A stretch of DNA of 64,000 bases from Flavobacterium psychrotrophum (GTDB taxonomy: Bacteria; Bacteroidota; Bacteroidia; Flavobacteriales; Flavobacteriaceae): NCBI RefSeq assembly GCF_003403075.1, contig NZ_CP031557.1:248001-312000 (forward strand), in the 5' to 3' direction. Positions 42,845 through 52,800 of the stretch are shown here, one piece after another. The translations under genes and the position numbers were made by a program. The notes beneath the pieces are model-generated. The model had not been told where the DNA came from and did no database searches. It saw only the letters and a list, made by a program, of their open reading frames with translations. Numbering within the stretch: position 1 is the stretch's first letter; each line of letters opens with the position of its first letter.

Positions 42845-43867
42845 TTATTCTGATGGTATTTGTAAAATTTCTTTGTTAGATACAGGTGTGCCCAGGTTTG
42901 GTGTACCATCGGCATTCCAGTTTATTTTTTGCATCCTTGGCGAACGTTTGTTTCCACAGCCTTCGCCGGGATTGTCGTTAGCGTGGTATAAGATCCAGTC
43001 TTCTTTGCCATCTGCCGATTTAAAGAAAGAGTTATGACCCGGTGCGTATACACCGTTCTTTTCGCTCTTTACAAAAATAGGTTCGGGGTGTTTTGTCCAT
43101 GATTGTGGGTTCATAGGGTCTGTACCTTTAAGGCGCAGCATACCCAGGCTGTAAAAATCAGTCCAGCATCCGCTTGATGAGAATATGATAAAAACATCAT
43201 TGCCATGCTGTAAAAACTGGGGGCCTTCGTTAACGCTTACATGTGGTGGGTTAACAGCATCGTTAAGATCGCCCTGCTTTTCCCAGTTATAGGTAGGCTC
43301 AGAAATCAACACACGGCCACCCTGTATTGTCCAGGGGTTAGACATTTTAGCAATGTAAATGTTTTGTTGTACATTAACATCGCCTTCCCATCCTGCCCAT
43401 ATCATGTACAGTTGGTTCTTGTAGGTAAATACATCGCCATCTATAGCCCATCTGTCTGGGTCTGCGGCAATTTTACCTTTTAATTCCCATGTACCTTTAA
43501 AAGGGTCCTCATTTTTATTTTCGAGCACATACATACGGTGATTTTTGTTTTCACCATCATCGGCTGCAAAATAGGCATACCATTTATTGTTAATAAAATG
43601 AAACTCCGGTGCCCAGATTTCTTTAGACCAGGCGGTGCCGGCCGGGGGAGACCATACCAGTGTGCTTTCGGCATTCTTAAGATTGGCCAGGTTTTTTGTT
43701 TTCCACAGCATAAGCTTGTTGCCTAGTGTGTGTGTGTAATAGTAGTACCCATTATGATAGGTACTGTAAGGGTCTGCGCCCGAAGGCAACAGCGGATTTG
43801 TAAATGTTTTTTGCGCAAACAAATTCATGCACGCAAACAATGCTAACAGTAATACTTCTTTTTTCAT
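42845..43867 (-). CDS. GH43 alpha-L-arabinofuranosidase-like enzyme (subfamily 26-like)
   Basis: 340 residues with a signal peptide (LLALFACMNLFAQ). The pattern is that of exo-acting arabinofuranosidases of the GH43_26 type: PSGADPYSTYHNGYYYYTHT (base Asp), IWAPEFHFINNKWYAYFAAD, NHRMYVLENK, WAIDGDVFTYKNQLYMIWAGW (modulator Asp), VNEGPQFLQ (acid Glu) and YAPGHNSFFKSADG. Members release arabinose from alpha-1,5-arabinan. The subfamily number is from memory of these motifs. It points to arabinan or another arabinose-bearing glycan as the target of the locus. The next gene upstream ends 5 bp before its start. Confidence 0.86.
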   Translation of the reverse strand: MKKEVLLLALFACMNLFAQKTFTNPLLPSGADPYSTYHNGYYYYTHTLGNKLMLWKTKNLANLKNAESTLVWSPPAGTAWSKEIWAPEFHFINNKWYAYFAADDGENKNHRMYVLENKNEDPFKGTWELKGKIAADPDRWAIDGDVFTYKNQLYMIWAGWEGDVNVQQNIYIAKMSNPWTIQGGRVLISEPTYNWEKQGDLNDAVNPPHVSVNEGPQFLQHGNDVFIIFSSSGCWTDFYSLGMLRLKGTDPMNPQSWTKHPEPIFVKSEKNGVYAPGHNSFFKSADGKEDWILYHANDNPGEGCGNKRSPRMQKINWNADGTPNLGTPVSNKEILQIPSE

Positions 43868-43872
43868 TCAGG

Positions 43873-44886
43873 TTATTTTTCTATTCCAAATTTTTTAACC
43901 AGTACATCATACTCTTGTTTAGAGATGGTAATCATGCAGCCATGCCTTACGTTTTTTGGCATACTGTATTTATCCCAGTCGCTATAAAACGTATAGCCGG
44001 ATGCCTGGTACCAGGGGCCGTTAAGGTTATCTGCCATAGACAGTCCGTAAGAAACGCCCGGATATTGTTCATAATACATATACCATGCTTTGCCATCCGG
44101 CGAAGGTATCAGGGCGGGGGCTTCCCTGAAATTAGGGCTTATAGATTCTGCCGGTAATGAATATGGGCCTGTAAGCGATGGTGCCTTGGCTATGCGTATG
44201 GTTTTGCCCGTAGTCCAGTAAAGAGTGGGATATGTTTCGTCTTTTAATATGGCATAATAACTGTCGCCTACCTTACGGATGGAAACATCTATAGTACCAA
44301 AGCTCCATTCAAAGAGTTTTTTAGGCGGCCCTTCAAATGTTTTCAGGTCTTTGCTTACTACATAAAGAGTGCGCTGGCTTGCCCAGTAGTCTTCTCCGCC
44401 TTCTTTATGCGGTGTGTGCCATGTCATTATGAATTTGCCCGAAGGTGCATCATAATACAGTTTGGGTGCACCTATACGCTGTAAAGCTTCGGCATAGCCG
44501 GGTGTTGCCTTAAGGTTTGGGGTATATACCGAGTGCTTTTTCCAGGTAATTAGATCATTTGATGCCCAGATGTTAATGTCTGGCGAAGCGTCACTTACAT
44601 TTCCTGCTATGTAATATTTTCCGTCAGGTCCTTTTACAATATCAGGATGCCCTTGGTATTCTTCGGTTACCCGTTTGCCATTGTTTAGTCGCTGCCAGTG
44701 AAGCCCGTCTGTACTAACAGTGTAGTAAAGTTTACCATAATCTTCGTGCGTCATGTGGGCAAAAAGATAGGCCTGGTTTACTGCTGCATCACCTTTTTTT
44801 ACCTGCCCGGGCGGGTCTGGCTGCTGTGCGAAGCAGGTGCTTACTGTACAACATAGCAAAAATGCTTTTAAAAAGTTATGTAACAT
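43873..44886 (-). CDS. GH43-like five-bladed propeller glycosidase
   Basis: 337 residues with signal peptide (FLLCCTVSTCFAQ). The propeller carries candidate catalytic acids YQGHPDIVKGPDGKYYIAG (Asp), FGTIDVSIRKVGDSYY (Asp) and NFREAPALIPSPDGKAWYMYY (Glu), matching the Asp-Asp-Glu triad of clan GH-F. It ends RHGCMITISKQEYDVLVKKFG. It is more diverged than the other two GH43s of the locus, so family GH43 versus a related propeller family is not certain. It is the first enzyme gene after SusD, separated from it by a 13-bp perfect hairpin. Confidence 0.78.
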   Translation of the reverse strand: MLHNFLKAFLLCCTVSTCFAQQPDPPGQVKKGDAAVNQAYLFAHMTHEDYGKLYYTVSTDGLHWQRLNNGKRVTEEYQGHPDIVKGPDGKYYIAGNVSDASPDINIWASNDLITWKKHSVYTPNLKATPGYAEALQRIGAPKLYYDAPSGKFIMTWHTPHKEGGEDYWASQRTLYVVSKDLKTFEGPPKKLFEWSFGTIDVSIRKVGDSYYAILKDETYPTLYWTTGKTIRIAKAPSLTGPYSLPAESISPNFREAPALIPSPDGKAWYMYYEQYPGVSYGLSMADNLNGPWYQASGYTFYSDWDKYSMPKNVRHGCMITISKQEYDVLVKKFGIEK

Positions 44887-44910
44887 TTCAGTGTTTTTTT
44901 AGATACATAA

Positions 44911-44943
44911 TCCCATGGCGGTTAGCAATAAACCGCCATGGGA
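44911..44943 (-). other. Long intercistronic hairpin between susD-like and enzyme genes
   Basis: A perfect 13-bp stem TCCCATGGCGGTT/AACCGCCATGGGA with a 7-nt loop, lying 13 bp after the SusD stop. Downstream (leftward) there is no T-tract, so it is unlikely to be a standard terminator. It may stabilise the susCD transcript or attenuate the enzyme genes. Confidence 0.7.
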
Positions 44944-44956
44944 ATAATAGTATTAA

Positions 44957-46486
44957 TTAATAACCATGATTTTGTGTCAGGTTAGGGTTGTTGTCAACCT
45001 CACTTTGTGGTAATGGCAGGCGTATAGATTTGCCTACAATAAAGTTGTTAAAGTCAGGATCTCTTTGTGCAATAACATCAACAGCCGCCTGAGTGTCAAG
45101 GTCGCCCCAACGCTTAAGGTCTAACCAGCGCACGCTTTCGCCACACAGTTCCAGTACCCTTTCTTTTTTAAGGCGTGCCAGGAACGAGTCATGGTTATTG
45201 CCTATTTCCGGGTGAGCCGTAGCAAGTGAAACCATTTTAGCCCTGGTTCTTACCATATCTACATATTGGTAAGCATCAGCTGTTTGCCCCAGCTCATTAA
45301 GCGCTTCGGCGTACATAAGCAAAATGTCGGCATAGCGTACCAGCCTGTAATTTACTTCAGCATAGTAATCTTCGTTATTACGGTAATAATCTCTTGCTCC
45401 CTTGCGGAACCATGCTTCATCAGTTCCCCACTGCCAGGTACGGCCATAAGTAAGGTCGCCAAAATCTGCTTGTAGCTGCGGGTAGAAAAGAGTATGGCGC
45501 AGGCGCTCATCAATACCGCCATTTTGGTTAGGCTCTTCTTTAAAGGCGCCTATAAGCCAGTTGCGTGCCTGCCCGTCTGACCAGCCGATGCTGCGAGGAG
45601 CAAAAAACTGTTGCCTGGAGTTAGACATGGCTGCATTTGCATCTTCTCCTGTACCACCCAGACGCTCTCCACTGAATTGTATTTCAAATACCGACTCAGT
45701 ATTGTTTTCGTTTGCAGCAGTAAAGTTGTCTTTATAGTTAGAAACAAGGCTGTATTGTGCACCCTCGCCACTAATAAGAAAATCCATAGCAAGCTTTGCA
45801 TCGTTCCAGCGGTGCTGCTGCATGTATAGTTTTGCAAGAAACCCTTTAGCAGCACCTTTCGTAGGCCTTCCGGTGTTGTTAATATCCCATGATAATGGTA
45901 GTGCAGCAAAAGCCTCGTTAAGATCTTTTTCGACCTGTGCAAATACCTCTTCTTTAGTGTTTTGTGCAGGGCGGTCTGTAGGCTCTGAAGGCTCAAGTAC
46001 CAATGGGATATTTTCCCAAAGCTCTGCCGCATAGAAGTAATGCACTGCCCTCATAAATTTAGCTTCAGCTAATATTGACTCTTTTCTGGCTGCATCTGTA
46101 AATTCAATGTCCGGCACATTTGTGAGTACCTGGTTACAACGAAATATGGCCTTATAAGAGTCTCTGAAAGTTACGCTGTTACCTTCCCAAAAGTTATAAT
46201 TTACATAGTTAAAACGTGTCCAGTCTGCAAGTTCTGCCCATGGGCTTTTGCTAAAGCCTTCATCAGACGTAAGATCCATGCGGAAATACATCCATCTGGC
46301 CCAAAGCCCGTCTTTATAGAACATGGCATAAATAGCGTTAACACCTTTTTCTGCATCTGTAGGTGATTTCCAAAACTGGTCTGCAGGAAGGTCATTGGGG
46401 CTTGTAAGGTTTAGCTCATCCTCGTTGCACGAGTTAAAGAACAGGAGCGCGCCCAGTAATGTACTATATAATAATATTTTTTTCAT
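44957..46486 (-). CDS. SusD-family nutrient-binding lipoprotein
   Basis: 509 residues. The frame extends 10 codons upstream into susC, but the ATG at 46486 (MKKILLYSTLLGALLFFNSC) gives a proper lipoprotein signal. The Cys is followed by NEDELNL, an acidic surface-export-like tag. TPR helices typical of SusD are visible (SILAEAKFMRAVHYFYAAEL, AAKGFLAKLYMQQHRWNDAKLAMDFL), as is the C-terminal RLPLPQSEVDNNPNLTQNHGY that ends many SusD proteins. SusD caps the SusC barrel and captures oligosaccharide. This start leaves 19 bp between it and susC. Confidence 0.94.
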   Translation of the reverse strand: MKKILLYSTLLGALLFFNSCNEDELNLTSPNDLPADQFWKSPTDAEKGVNAIYAMFYKDGLWARWMYFRMDLTSDEGFSKSPWAELADWTRFNYVNYNFWEGNSVTFRDSYKAIFRCNQVLTNVPDIEFTDAARKESILAEAKFMRAVHYFYAAELWENIPLVLEPSEPTDRPAQNTKEEVFAQVEKDLNEAFAALPLSWDINNTGRPTKGAAKGFLAKLYMQQHRWNDAKLAMDFLISGEGAQYSLVSNYKDNFTAANENNTESVFEIQFSGERLGGTGEDANAAMSNSRQQFFAPRSIGWSDGQARNWLIGAFKEEPNQNGGIDERLRHTLFYPQLQADFGDLTYGRTWQWGTDEAWFRKGARDYYRNNEDYYAEVNYRLVRYADILLMYAEALNELGQTADAYQYVDMVRTRAKMVSLATAHPEIGNNHDSFLARLKKERVLELCGESVRWLDLKRWGDLDTQAAVDVIAQRDPDFNNFIVGKSIRLPLPQSEVDNNPNLTQNHGY

Positions 46487-46505
46487 TGTTGCAATTGTTT
46501 TTTGA

Positions 46506-49500
46506 TTAGAAACCAAGTTCCACTCCTACTGAATAAGTGCGTACGTTAGGGAATGCTCCAAAATCTACACCTCTTTCAAAAATGTTGTTGTTAACAAACT
46601 CAGGGTCAAGGCCTCCGTATTTTGTTATTGTAATTACGTTTTGAGCCGATACACTAAGGCGTGCCCTGTCAAAACCAATTTTAGAGACCAGGTCTTTAGG
46701 TAATGTATAACCAATACCTATGTACTTTAACCTGGCAAAGCTACCGTCTTCAAGAAAACGGTCTGTATCGCCGCGGTTACTTAGTGAAGTGTCTTTATTG
46801 GCTCTTGGGGTTGTTGTGCTTTGGTTTTCCGGTGTCCATGGCTGTGCACCGGCGCGGTAATTGTGGTCGCCGTTAAAAACGTCTACAATACTGCTATAGC
46901 CATTATAAACTGTAGCTCCAAATGATCCTATCCAGTTCATAGAAAAGTCAAAACCTTTATAAGTAGCACCTGCATTAAAGCCCATTTCAAATTTAGGCCA
47001 TGGACTACCGTCTACAATTTTATCTTCGTTTGTTATCTGTCCGTCATCGTTAATATCCTTGTAGCGAATATCTCCCGGTACAGCAGTAGATTGTATTATT
47101 TGTCCGGCAGAGTTTACGTGTGCATCAATTTCTGCCTGGTTTTGGAATATACCATCTGTTTGCAGCACATACCACATACCTACCGGTTGGCCTGCGCGTG
47201 TTACAGTATTGCCCGAGTAGTTTTCATTTAAGCCATTACCTAGTCTTACAAGTTTGTTTCTCAGGCTTGTAAAATTAATGCTTGCGTTGTAGCTAAAATC
47301 TTCTGTTATCTGGTCGTTCCAGGCTACATTAATTTCAAAACCTTTGTTTTGTACAGTTGCAGCGTTAGAGATAGGGTTACCTCCATCGTTACCTGTGCTC
47401 ATAAGAATAGGGAAACCAAATAACACGTCTTCGGTTTTTGCGATAAAGTAATCTCCGGTTACGTTAAGCCTGTTATCATACATTCCTAAGTCAAAACCAA
47501 AGTTAGTTTGTTTAAGTGTTTCCCACTGTAACTTTGAGTTAGCAAGCTTTACCTGTGTTGCTGCTTCCTGCATTTTCTGGTCTTTGCCAAATACTGCGGC
47601 ACCAAAGGTGTTGATAAAGGCCATATATTCATATTCGCCTATGTTACCACTACCAAGTTCACCATAACTTACACGAAGCTTAAGCTCATTTATATCTTTT
47701 ACATTAAAGAACTTTTCATTGTTTATTCTCCAGCCAACGGAAACCGATGGAAAGCTTGACCATTTATTAGCATCGCTAAATTTTGATGATCCATCTCTAC
47801 GAACGACTGCGTTTAAAAGGTAACGGTTATCGTAGTTATACTCTATCCTGCCCAGATAAGATAGTAGTAACGATTCGTTTCTGAAGCCACCTACTAAAGG
47901 ATTATTACCCTGGTTTAAAACATCAAAATACGATCCTGTAGACGGGTTAATAAGCAGATTACGTTTTTGGCCATTTAGCTGCTCATAGCTTTGTTTCTGG
48001 TAAGTTGTACCTGCAAGAGCGGTAACGCTGTGCTTACCAAAGTCTTTATTAAAAGTAATTGTATTTTCAAATAATTGATTTTGAGATTGTGCCCTGTTTT
48101 GGTTTGTTAAAGATGGGTCATCAGGTTGGTTAAGTGTCCAGCTCCCCTTTTTTCTAAGATATACAAAGCTGTCAAAGCTGCTTTCGTAAGCAAGGTTTAC
48201 GCGGTATTTCAAAAAGTCCCAAGGTTGTATTTCTGCCCATACGTTACCCCTTATCCTGAAGTTTTTAATATTCTGGTCTATAAGGTTAGCAATAGCTACA
48301 GGGTTTGCTGCAAAGGTTTCTGCAACACCAGATTCTCCATAACCATAACCACCCGGGTTGCGGGCATCACGAACCGGAATTGTAGGATACATCCTTATCG
48401 CATCAATAAATGGGTTACCCCTCATAGCCTCCGGTCCACCGGTTTCGTTAGCCTGAGAGTTTGATAGTGCAAGATTTTCTCCAATGCTGAATATGCCTTT
48501 CTTGCCACTGGTATTTACACGGAATGATATCCTGTCAAAATCAGTATCAATCACAGTACCTTTATTACCAAAGTAGTTGGCAGACATAAAGAATGTAGAA
48601 TTATCTCCACCACCCGAAAAGTTAACGTTTTGATCTTGTATCATACCCGTACGGAACGTTTCTTTCTGCCAGTCGGTATTAACATCCATATTAAAATTTT
48701 GTCTTGCCTGGCCCGCGTTGTCATAAGCCATATTGGTGATGTTTATAAACTCATCCCTGCTGGCAAGATTGTATGTAGGCACATTGGTAATACTCAGTTT
48801 AGAACTGGCCTCAATTTTAAGCGGTCCTTTTTTACCTTTCTTGGTTGTAATAATTATTACACCATTTGCAGCGCGCGACCCATAAATAGCAGCTGCGGCC
48901 GCATCTTTAAGAATCTGGATAGATTCGATGTCATTCGGGTTAAAATCGCGGTTAGCGGTAGTAATGTTACCGTCAATTACATAAAGAGGGTTAGAGTTCT
49001 GGAGGTTTTTAAGTCCGCGAATCTCTATTTTAGCTTCAGATCCCGGCTGCCCGCCACCACGTACACTAACACCGGTAGCAAGCCCCTGCAGGCTTTCTGC
49101 TACAGTTGTGCTTTGCCTTTTTTGTATTTGGCTGGCATCAACTACAGATATGGCACTGGTAAGGTCTTTTTTCCTCTGTGTACCATAACCTACAACAATT
49201 ACCTCTTCCAGTTGGGCGGCATCCTCCTGTAGTGTGGCATTAATAACGGTTTGGTTGTTTACAGCAACTTCTACCGTTTTAAACCCGATGCTGCTAAACA
49301 CCAGCGTACCGTCGGCCGGAGCCTGTACGGCATAATTACCATCAAGGTCTGACGAAATCGCAGTGCCAGTACCTTTAACGGCAACGTTAACAAAAGGTGC
49401 GGGTTTACCGTCTGCGGTACTAACGGTTCCCGTTACCTGAATGCCGGCCTGCGAAAAGGCGCTTTGCGCACCAAACACAGCCAGCAATAGCAGGAATTTT

Positions 49501-49541
49501 GTGTTAATGATTAAATTTAAAATAGTTCTCATAGATTTCAT
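46506..49541 (-). CDS. SusC-family TonB-dependent oligosaccharide transporter
   Basis: 1011 residues. A long signal region ends at AFSQ. It is followed by a carboxypeptidase-regulatory-like domain (VTGTVSTADGKPAPFVNVAVKG), a TonB box region (LEEVIVVGYGTQRKKDLTSAIS), a plug domain with the SusC signature (PLYVIDGNI, ILKDAAAAAIYGSRAANGVIIITTK) and a barrel ending VRTYSVGVELGF. SusC/SusD pairs import oligosaccharides across the outer membrane using TonB energy. It heads the operon of seven genes and is divergent from the hybrid two-component gene. Confidence 0.95.
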   Translation of the reverse strand: MKSMRTILNLIINTKFLLLLAVFGAQSAFSQAGIQVTGTVSTADGKPAPFVNVAVKGTGTAISSDLDGNYAVQAPADGTLVFSSIGFKTVEVAVNNQTVINATLQEDAAQLEEVIVVGYGTQRKKDLTSAISVVDASQIQKRQSTTVAESLQGLATGVSVRGGGQPGSEAKIEIRGLKNLQNSNPLYVIDGNITTANRDFNPNDIESIQILKDAAAAAIYGSRAANGVIIITTKKGKKGPLKIEASSKLSITNVPTYNLASRDEFINITNMAYDNAGQARQNFNMDVNTDWQKETFRTGMIQDQNVNFSGGGDNSTFFMSANYFGNKGTVIDTDFDRISFRVNTSGKKGIFSIGENLALSNSQANETGGPEAMRGNPFIDAIRMYPTIPVRDARNPGGYGYGESGVAETFAANPVAIANLIDQNIKNFRIRGNVWAEIQPWDFLKYRVNLAYESSFDSFVYLRKKGSWTLNQPDDPSLTNQNRAQSQNQLFENTITFNKDFGKHSVTALAGTTYQKQSYEQLNGQKRNLLINPSTGSYFDVLNQGNNPLVGGFRNESLLLSYLGRIEYNYDNRYLLNAVVRRDGSSKFSDANKWSSFPSVSVGWRINNEKFFNVKDINELKLRVSYGELGSGNIGEYEYMAFINTFGAAVFGKDQKMQEAATQVKLANSKLQWETLKQTNFGFDLGMYDNRLNVTGDYFIAKTEDVLFGFPILMSTGNDGGNPISNAATVQNKGFEINVAWNDQITEDFSYNASINFTSLRNKLVRLGNGLNENYSGNTVTRAGQPVGMWYVLQTDGIFQNQAEIDAHVNSAGQIIQSTAVPGDIRYKDINDDGQITNEDKIVDGSPWPKFEMGFNAGATYKGFDFSMNWIGSFGATVYNGYSSIVDVFNGDHNYRAGAQPWTPENQSTTTPRANKDTSLSNRGDTDRFLEDGSFARLKYIGIGYTLPKDLVSKIGFDRARLSVSAQNVITITKYGGLDPEFVNNNIFERGVDFGAFPNVRTYSVGVELGF

Positions 49542-49898
49542 TTTAGAAATTTTGATCCATTAGGGTTAATTGATACAAATTGACGAAGTTGCATGCTCTT
49601 TTACACTATATTATAGTATTTCTTAATCAGGTTATAAAACTGTAAATTGCCAATGATACAATATATATACGCCTTTTTTTGTAATATTAGAATTTTGGTT
49701 AAAAAAACACTTCAACTACATCGTTTTCAAAAGTAGATTATTTAACAGGCATGTGGTGGTATGAAAATGTTTCATTCTTTGTTCAAAACGTGCCAATGTT
49801 AAAATTTTGGCTATAAAAATACAGCTGTGAACTATTTTGTTGAAATATGATACTAAATGTATGCTTACGAAAACGTTGTCTTGCGTTACTTTGCACCT
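49542..49898. other. Divergent control region of the polysaccharide locus
   Basis: About 360 bp between susC (minus) and the hybrid regulator (plus). On the minus strand TACTTTTGAAAACGA (49721-49735) joins an exact TAnnTTTG box to a GAAAACGA motif, giving a leader of about 180 nt for susC. On the plus strand CGAAAACGTT occurs at 49868-49877, just before the regulator start. No other feature recognised. Confidence 0.55.
49728..49735 (-). promoter_or_regulatory. Candidate promoter -7 element of the susCD operon
   Basis: TACTTTTG on the minus strand fits TAnnTTTG. It lies about 190 bp upstream of the susC start, implying a long leader. No clear -33 box. Confidence 0.35.
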
Positions 49899-52800
49899 AT
49901 GAAATATATATGTATATATGCCTTCTTTTTTCTGTTTACTGCTACCTTAAGTGGTCAGAATTATTCGTTTAAGCACCTGCAGGTAGAAGATAAACTGTCG
50001 CATAACTCTGTTATATGTATGCTGCAGGACAGTAAAGGCTTTATGTGGTTTGGTACAAAAGACGGTTTGAACCGATATGACGGGTATAATTTTAAGGTTT
50101 TTCAGCATATACCAGAAGATAGCAGTAGTATAGGCAGTAATTTTATACGTTGCCTCTATGAGTTTAATGACTATTTGTGGGTAGGCACAGATACCGGCCT
50201 TTTTAAATATGATGAAAAAACAGAATCTTTCTCGCTTATTGAGGCTACCAGAAACCTACCCATATTAGATGTTGAAAGTAATAATGACGGTAGCTTATGG
50301 TTTATAGCTGCGGGAGGCCTGTTTAAGTTAACAAAAAATAATGATGCAGATGCAAGGCCGGAAAAATATGACCAGCTTTATGTAAACTATATAACACACA
50401 ATAATAAGGGCGAAGTTTATGTAGCCTCATCAGATGCGTTGTATAAATATGTGCCGGAAAATAATTCATTTCAAAAAGTTGATCTTGATTTTAATTCTGG
50501 CAATAGCCGGGTTATAATTACTGCCATTGCCGTAGATGGTAATAATGGTGTGCTTATAGGTACAAAAAGTCACGGAGCGTTTTTATATGATTTAAAAAAA
50601 CGAAACCTCAGTTCGCTAATTCCCGATGGTGATAAACCTCTTTTTGTACGCCATTTTTTAAAGAAAGGAAATGAACTGTGGATAGGAGGAGAGTCTGGCT
50701 TGTATGTGTACAACAATAACACCCATGCTTATAAAAGCCTTAAAAAAAACTATGGTGATCCATATTCCCTATCAGATAATGCGGTGTATTGCCTTGTATT
50801 AGATAAAGAGCAGGGTGTGTGGATAGGTACCTATTTTGGTGGTGTTAATTATTACCCCAAGCCTTTTACACCTGTTAATAGGTATTTCCCAAAGGTGGGG
50901 GAAAACTCTATAAGTGGCAATGCTGTAAGGGAAATAAAAAAGGATGGATACGGTAACTTATGGATAGGTACTGAAGATGCCGGGCTTAATAAACTTAATC
51001 TTAAAACGGGTAAGTTTTCAAGCTACTCTACAGGAGCAGGCAAGGGCGGCCTTTCACATTATAATATACATGGTTTGCTTGCGAGGGGTAACGAGCTATG
51101 GATAGGTACCTTTGAGCATGGCCTTGATATTATGGATATACCGTCTGGTAAAATCATAAAACATTATGGGCAGGGCAGGGGTGGTCTTAAGAGCGACTTT
51201 ATATTTTACATATACGAATCTAAAGCGCACGATATTTATGTACTTACTTCGTCAGGTATTCATAAATATCTTCCGGAAACGGATTCGTTTAAATTAATGG
51301 ATGGCTTTCCTGAAATGTACCATTATACCTACCTGATAGAAGATCATGCCGGTGTGCTTTGGGCCGGTACATATTGGGATGGTCTGTATTATTATAATCC
51401 TAAAACCCGTAAGAAAGGGTTTTATCGTTTTGAGCAGAAAAATAAGTCGAGTATAAGCTGTAATGAAATAAACGGCATTTTTGAAGACAGCAGGAGCCGC
51501 TTATGGGTTACCACAGAGAACGGACTTAATGTTTTAGAAGCAAATGGAAAAGGATTTAAGCGTTACACAAAAGCAGATGGTTTTCCCAGCAATGTTACCT
51601 ATGCCATGCTGGAAGATAAAGAGCATAAATTGTGGATAAGCAGTAGCAACGGCCTGGTGCAATTTGATCCTGAAAATAAGGGCATAAAAGTATTCTCTAA
51701 ATCAAATGGTTTATTGAGCGACCAGTTTAACTATTGTTCTGCTTTTCAGGATGCCGATGGCGAAATGTATTTTGGCAGCGTAAAAGGGCTGATAAGCCTA
51801 AATCCTGCTGCCTTTACCAGGAACAACTTTAATCCGCCGCTTTACATAACAGATATATTTATTAATAATAAAGATGTGCCTGTAGGTAAAGAAGATTCGC
51901 CTTTACAAAAATCAATTATATTTTCTGATGCTATTGTGCTTGATAATCATCAGAGCACCTTTAAGCTTGAATTTGCGTCGCTTAGTTTTACCTCTACCGA
52001 AAAAACCGAATACTGGTATAAGATGGAGGGGCTTAATGATAACTGGCTGGCATTAGGTAAAAATCATGAAGTTAATTTTACCGAGCTGCCGGCTGGCGAT
52101 TATGTATTTAAAGTTAAGGCACTCAATAATTCTGGTGTATGGAGTAAAGAATATGGAGTACTGGCAGTAACGGTGCTACCTCCATTTTATGCCGGTAAAA
52201 TTGCTTATGCGCTTTATTTTATAATACTGGTTATCATGGGGTATTTCTCATTGCGTTACTATCACCGGTATACACGGGGTAAAAATAACCTGCGTATCCG
52301 ACAGTTAGAAAACGACATGGAACGTGAAATATACCAGGCAAAAATTGAGTTTTTTACTAATGTGGCGCATGAAATCCGTACTCCGTTAACGCTTATAAAG
52401 AGCCCTTTAGAAAAGTTACTCAGGCAGAAATATAAATCGCCCGAAATACCAAAGAATCTTGGTATTATGGAAAAAAATACGTCAAGGCTTCTTAATCTTG
52501 TAAATGAGCTTCTTGATTTCAGGAAGGCTGAAATGAAACACATAAAACTGAGTTTTGTAGAAGTAAATGTTTCTGAGGTTATTGCAGAAACGCATGAGCG
52601 TTTTAGCCAGATGATACAAGATAAAGATTTAAGCTTTGAAATGAATATGCCGGTTGAAGATGTATATGCCTTTGCAGATGAAGAGGCACTACGTAAGGTA
52701 TTGAGCAACCTTTTTGGCAATGCCATAAAGTATTCAAGAAACATTGTAAGCGTATTATTGATTGCTGATGCTGATAGTTTTGAGGTTATCGTAAAAAATG

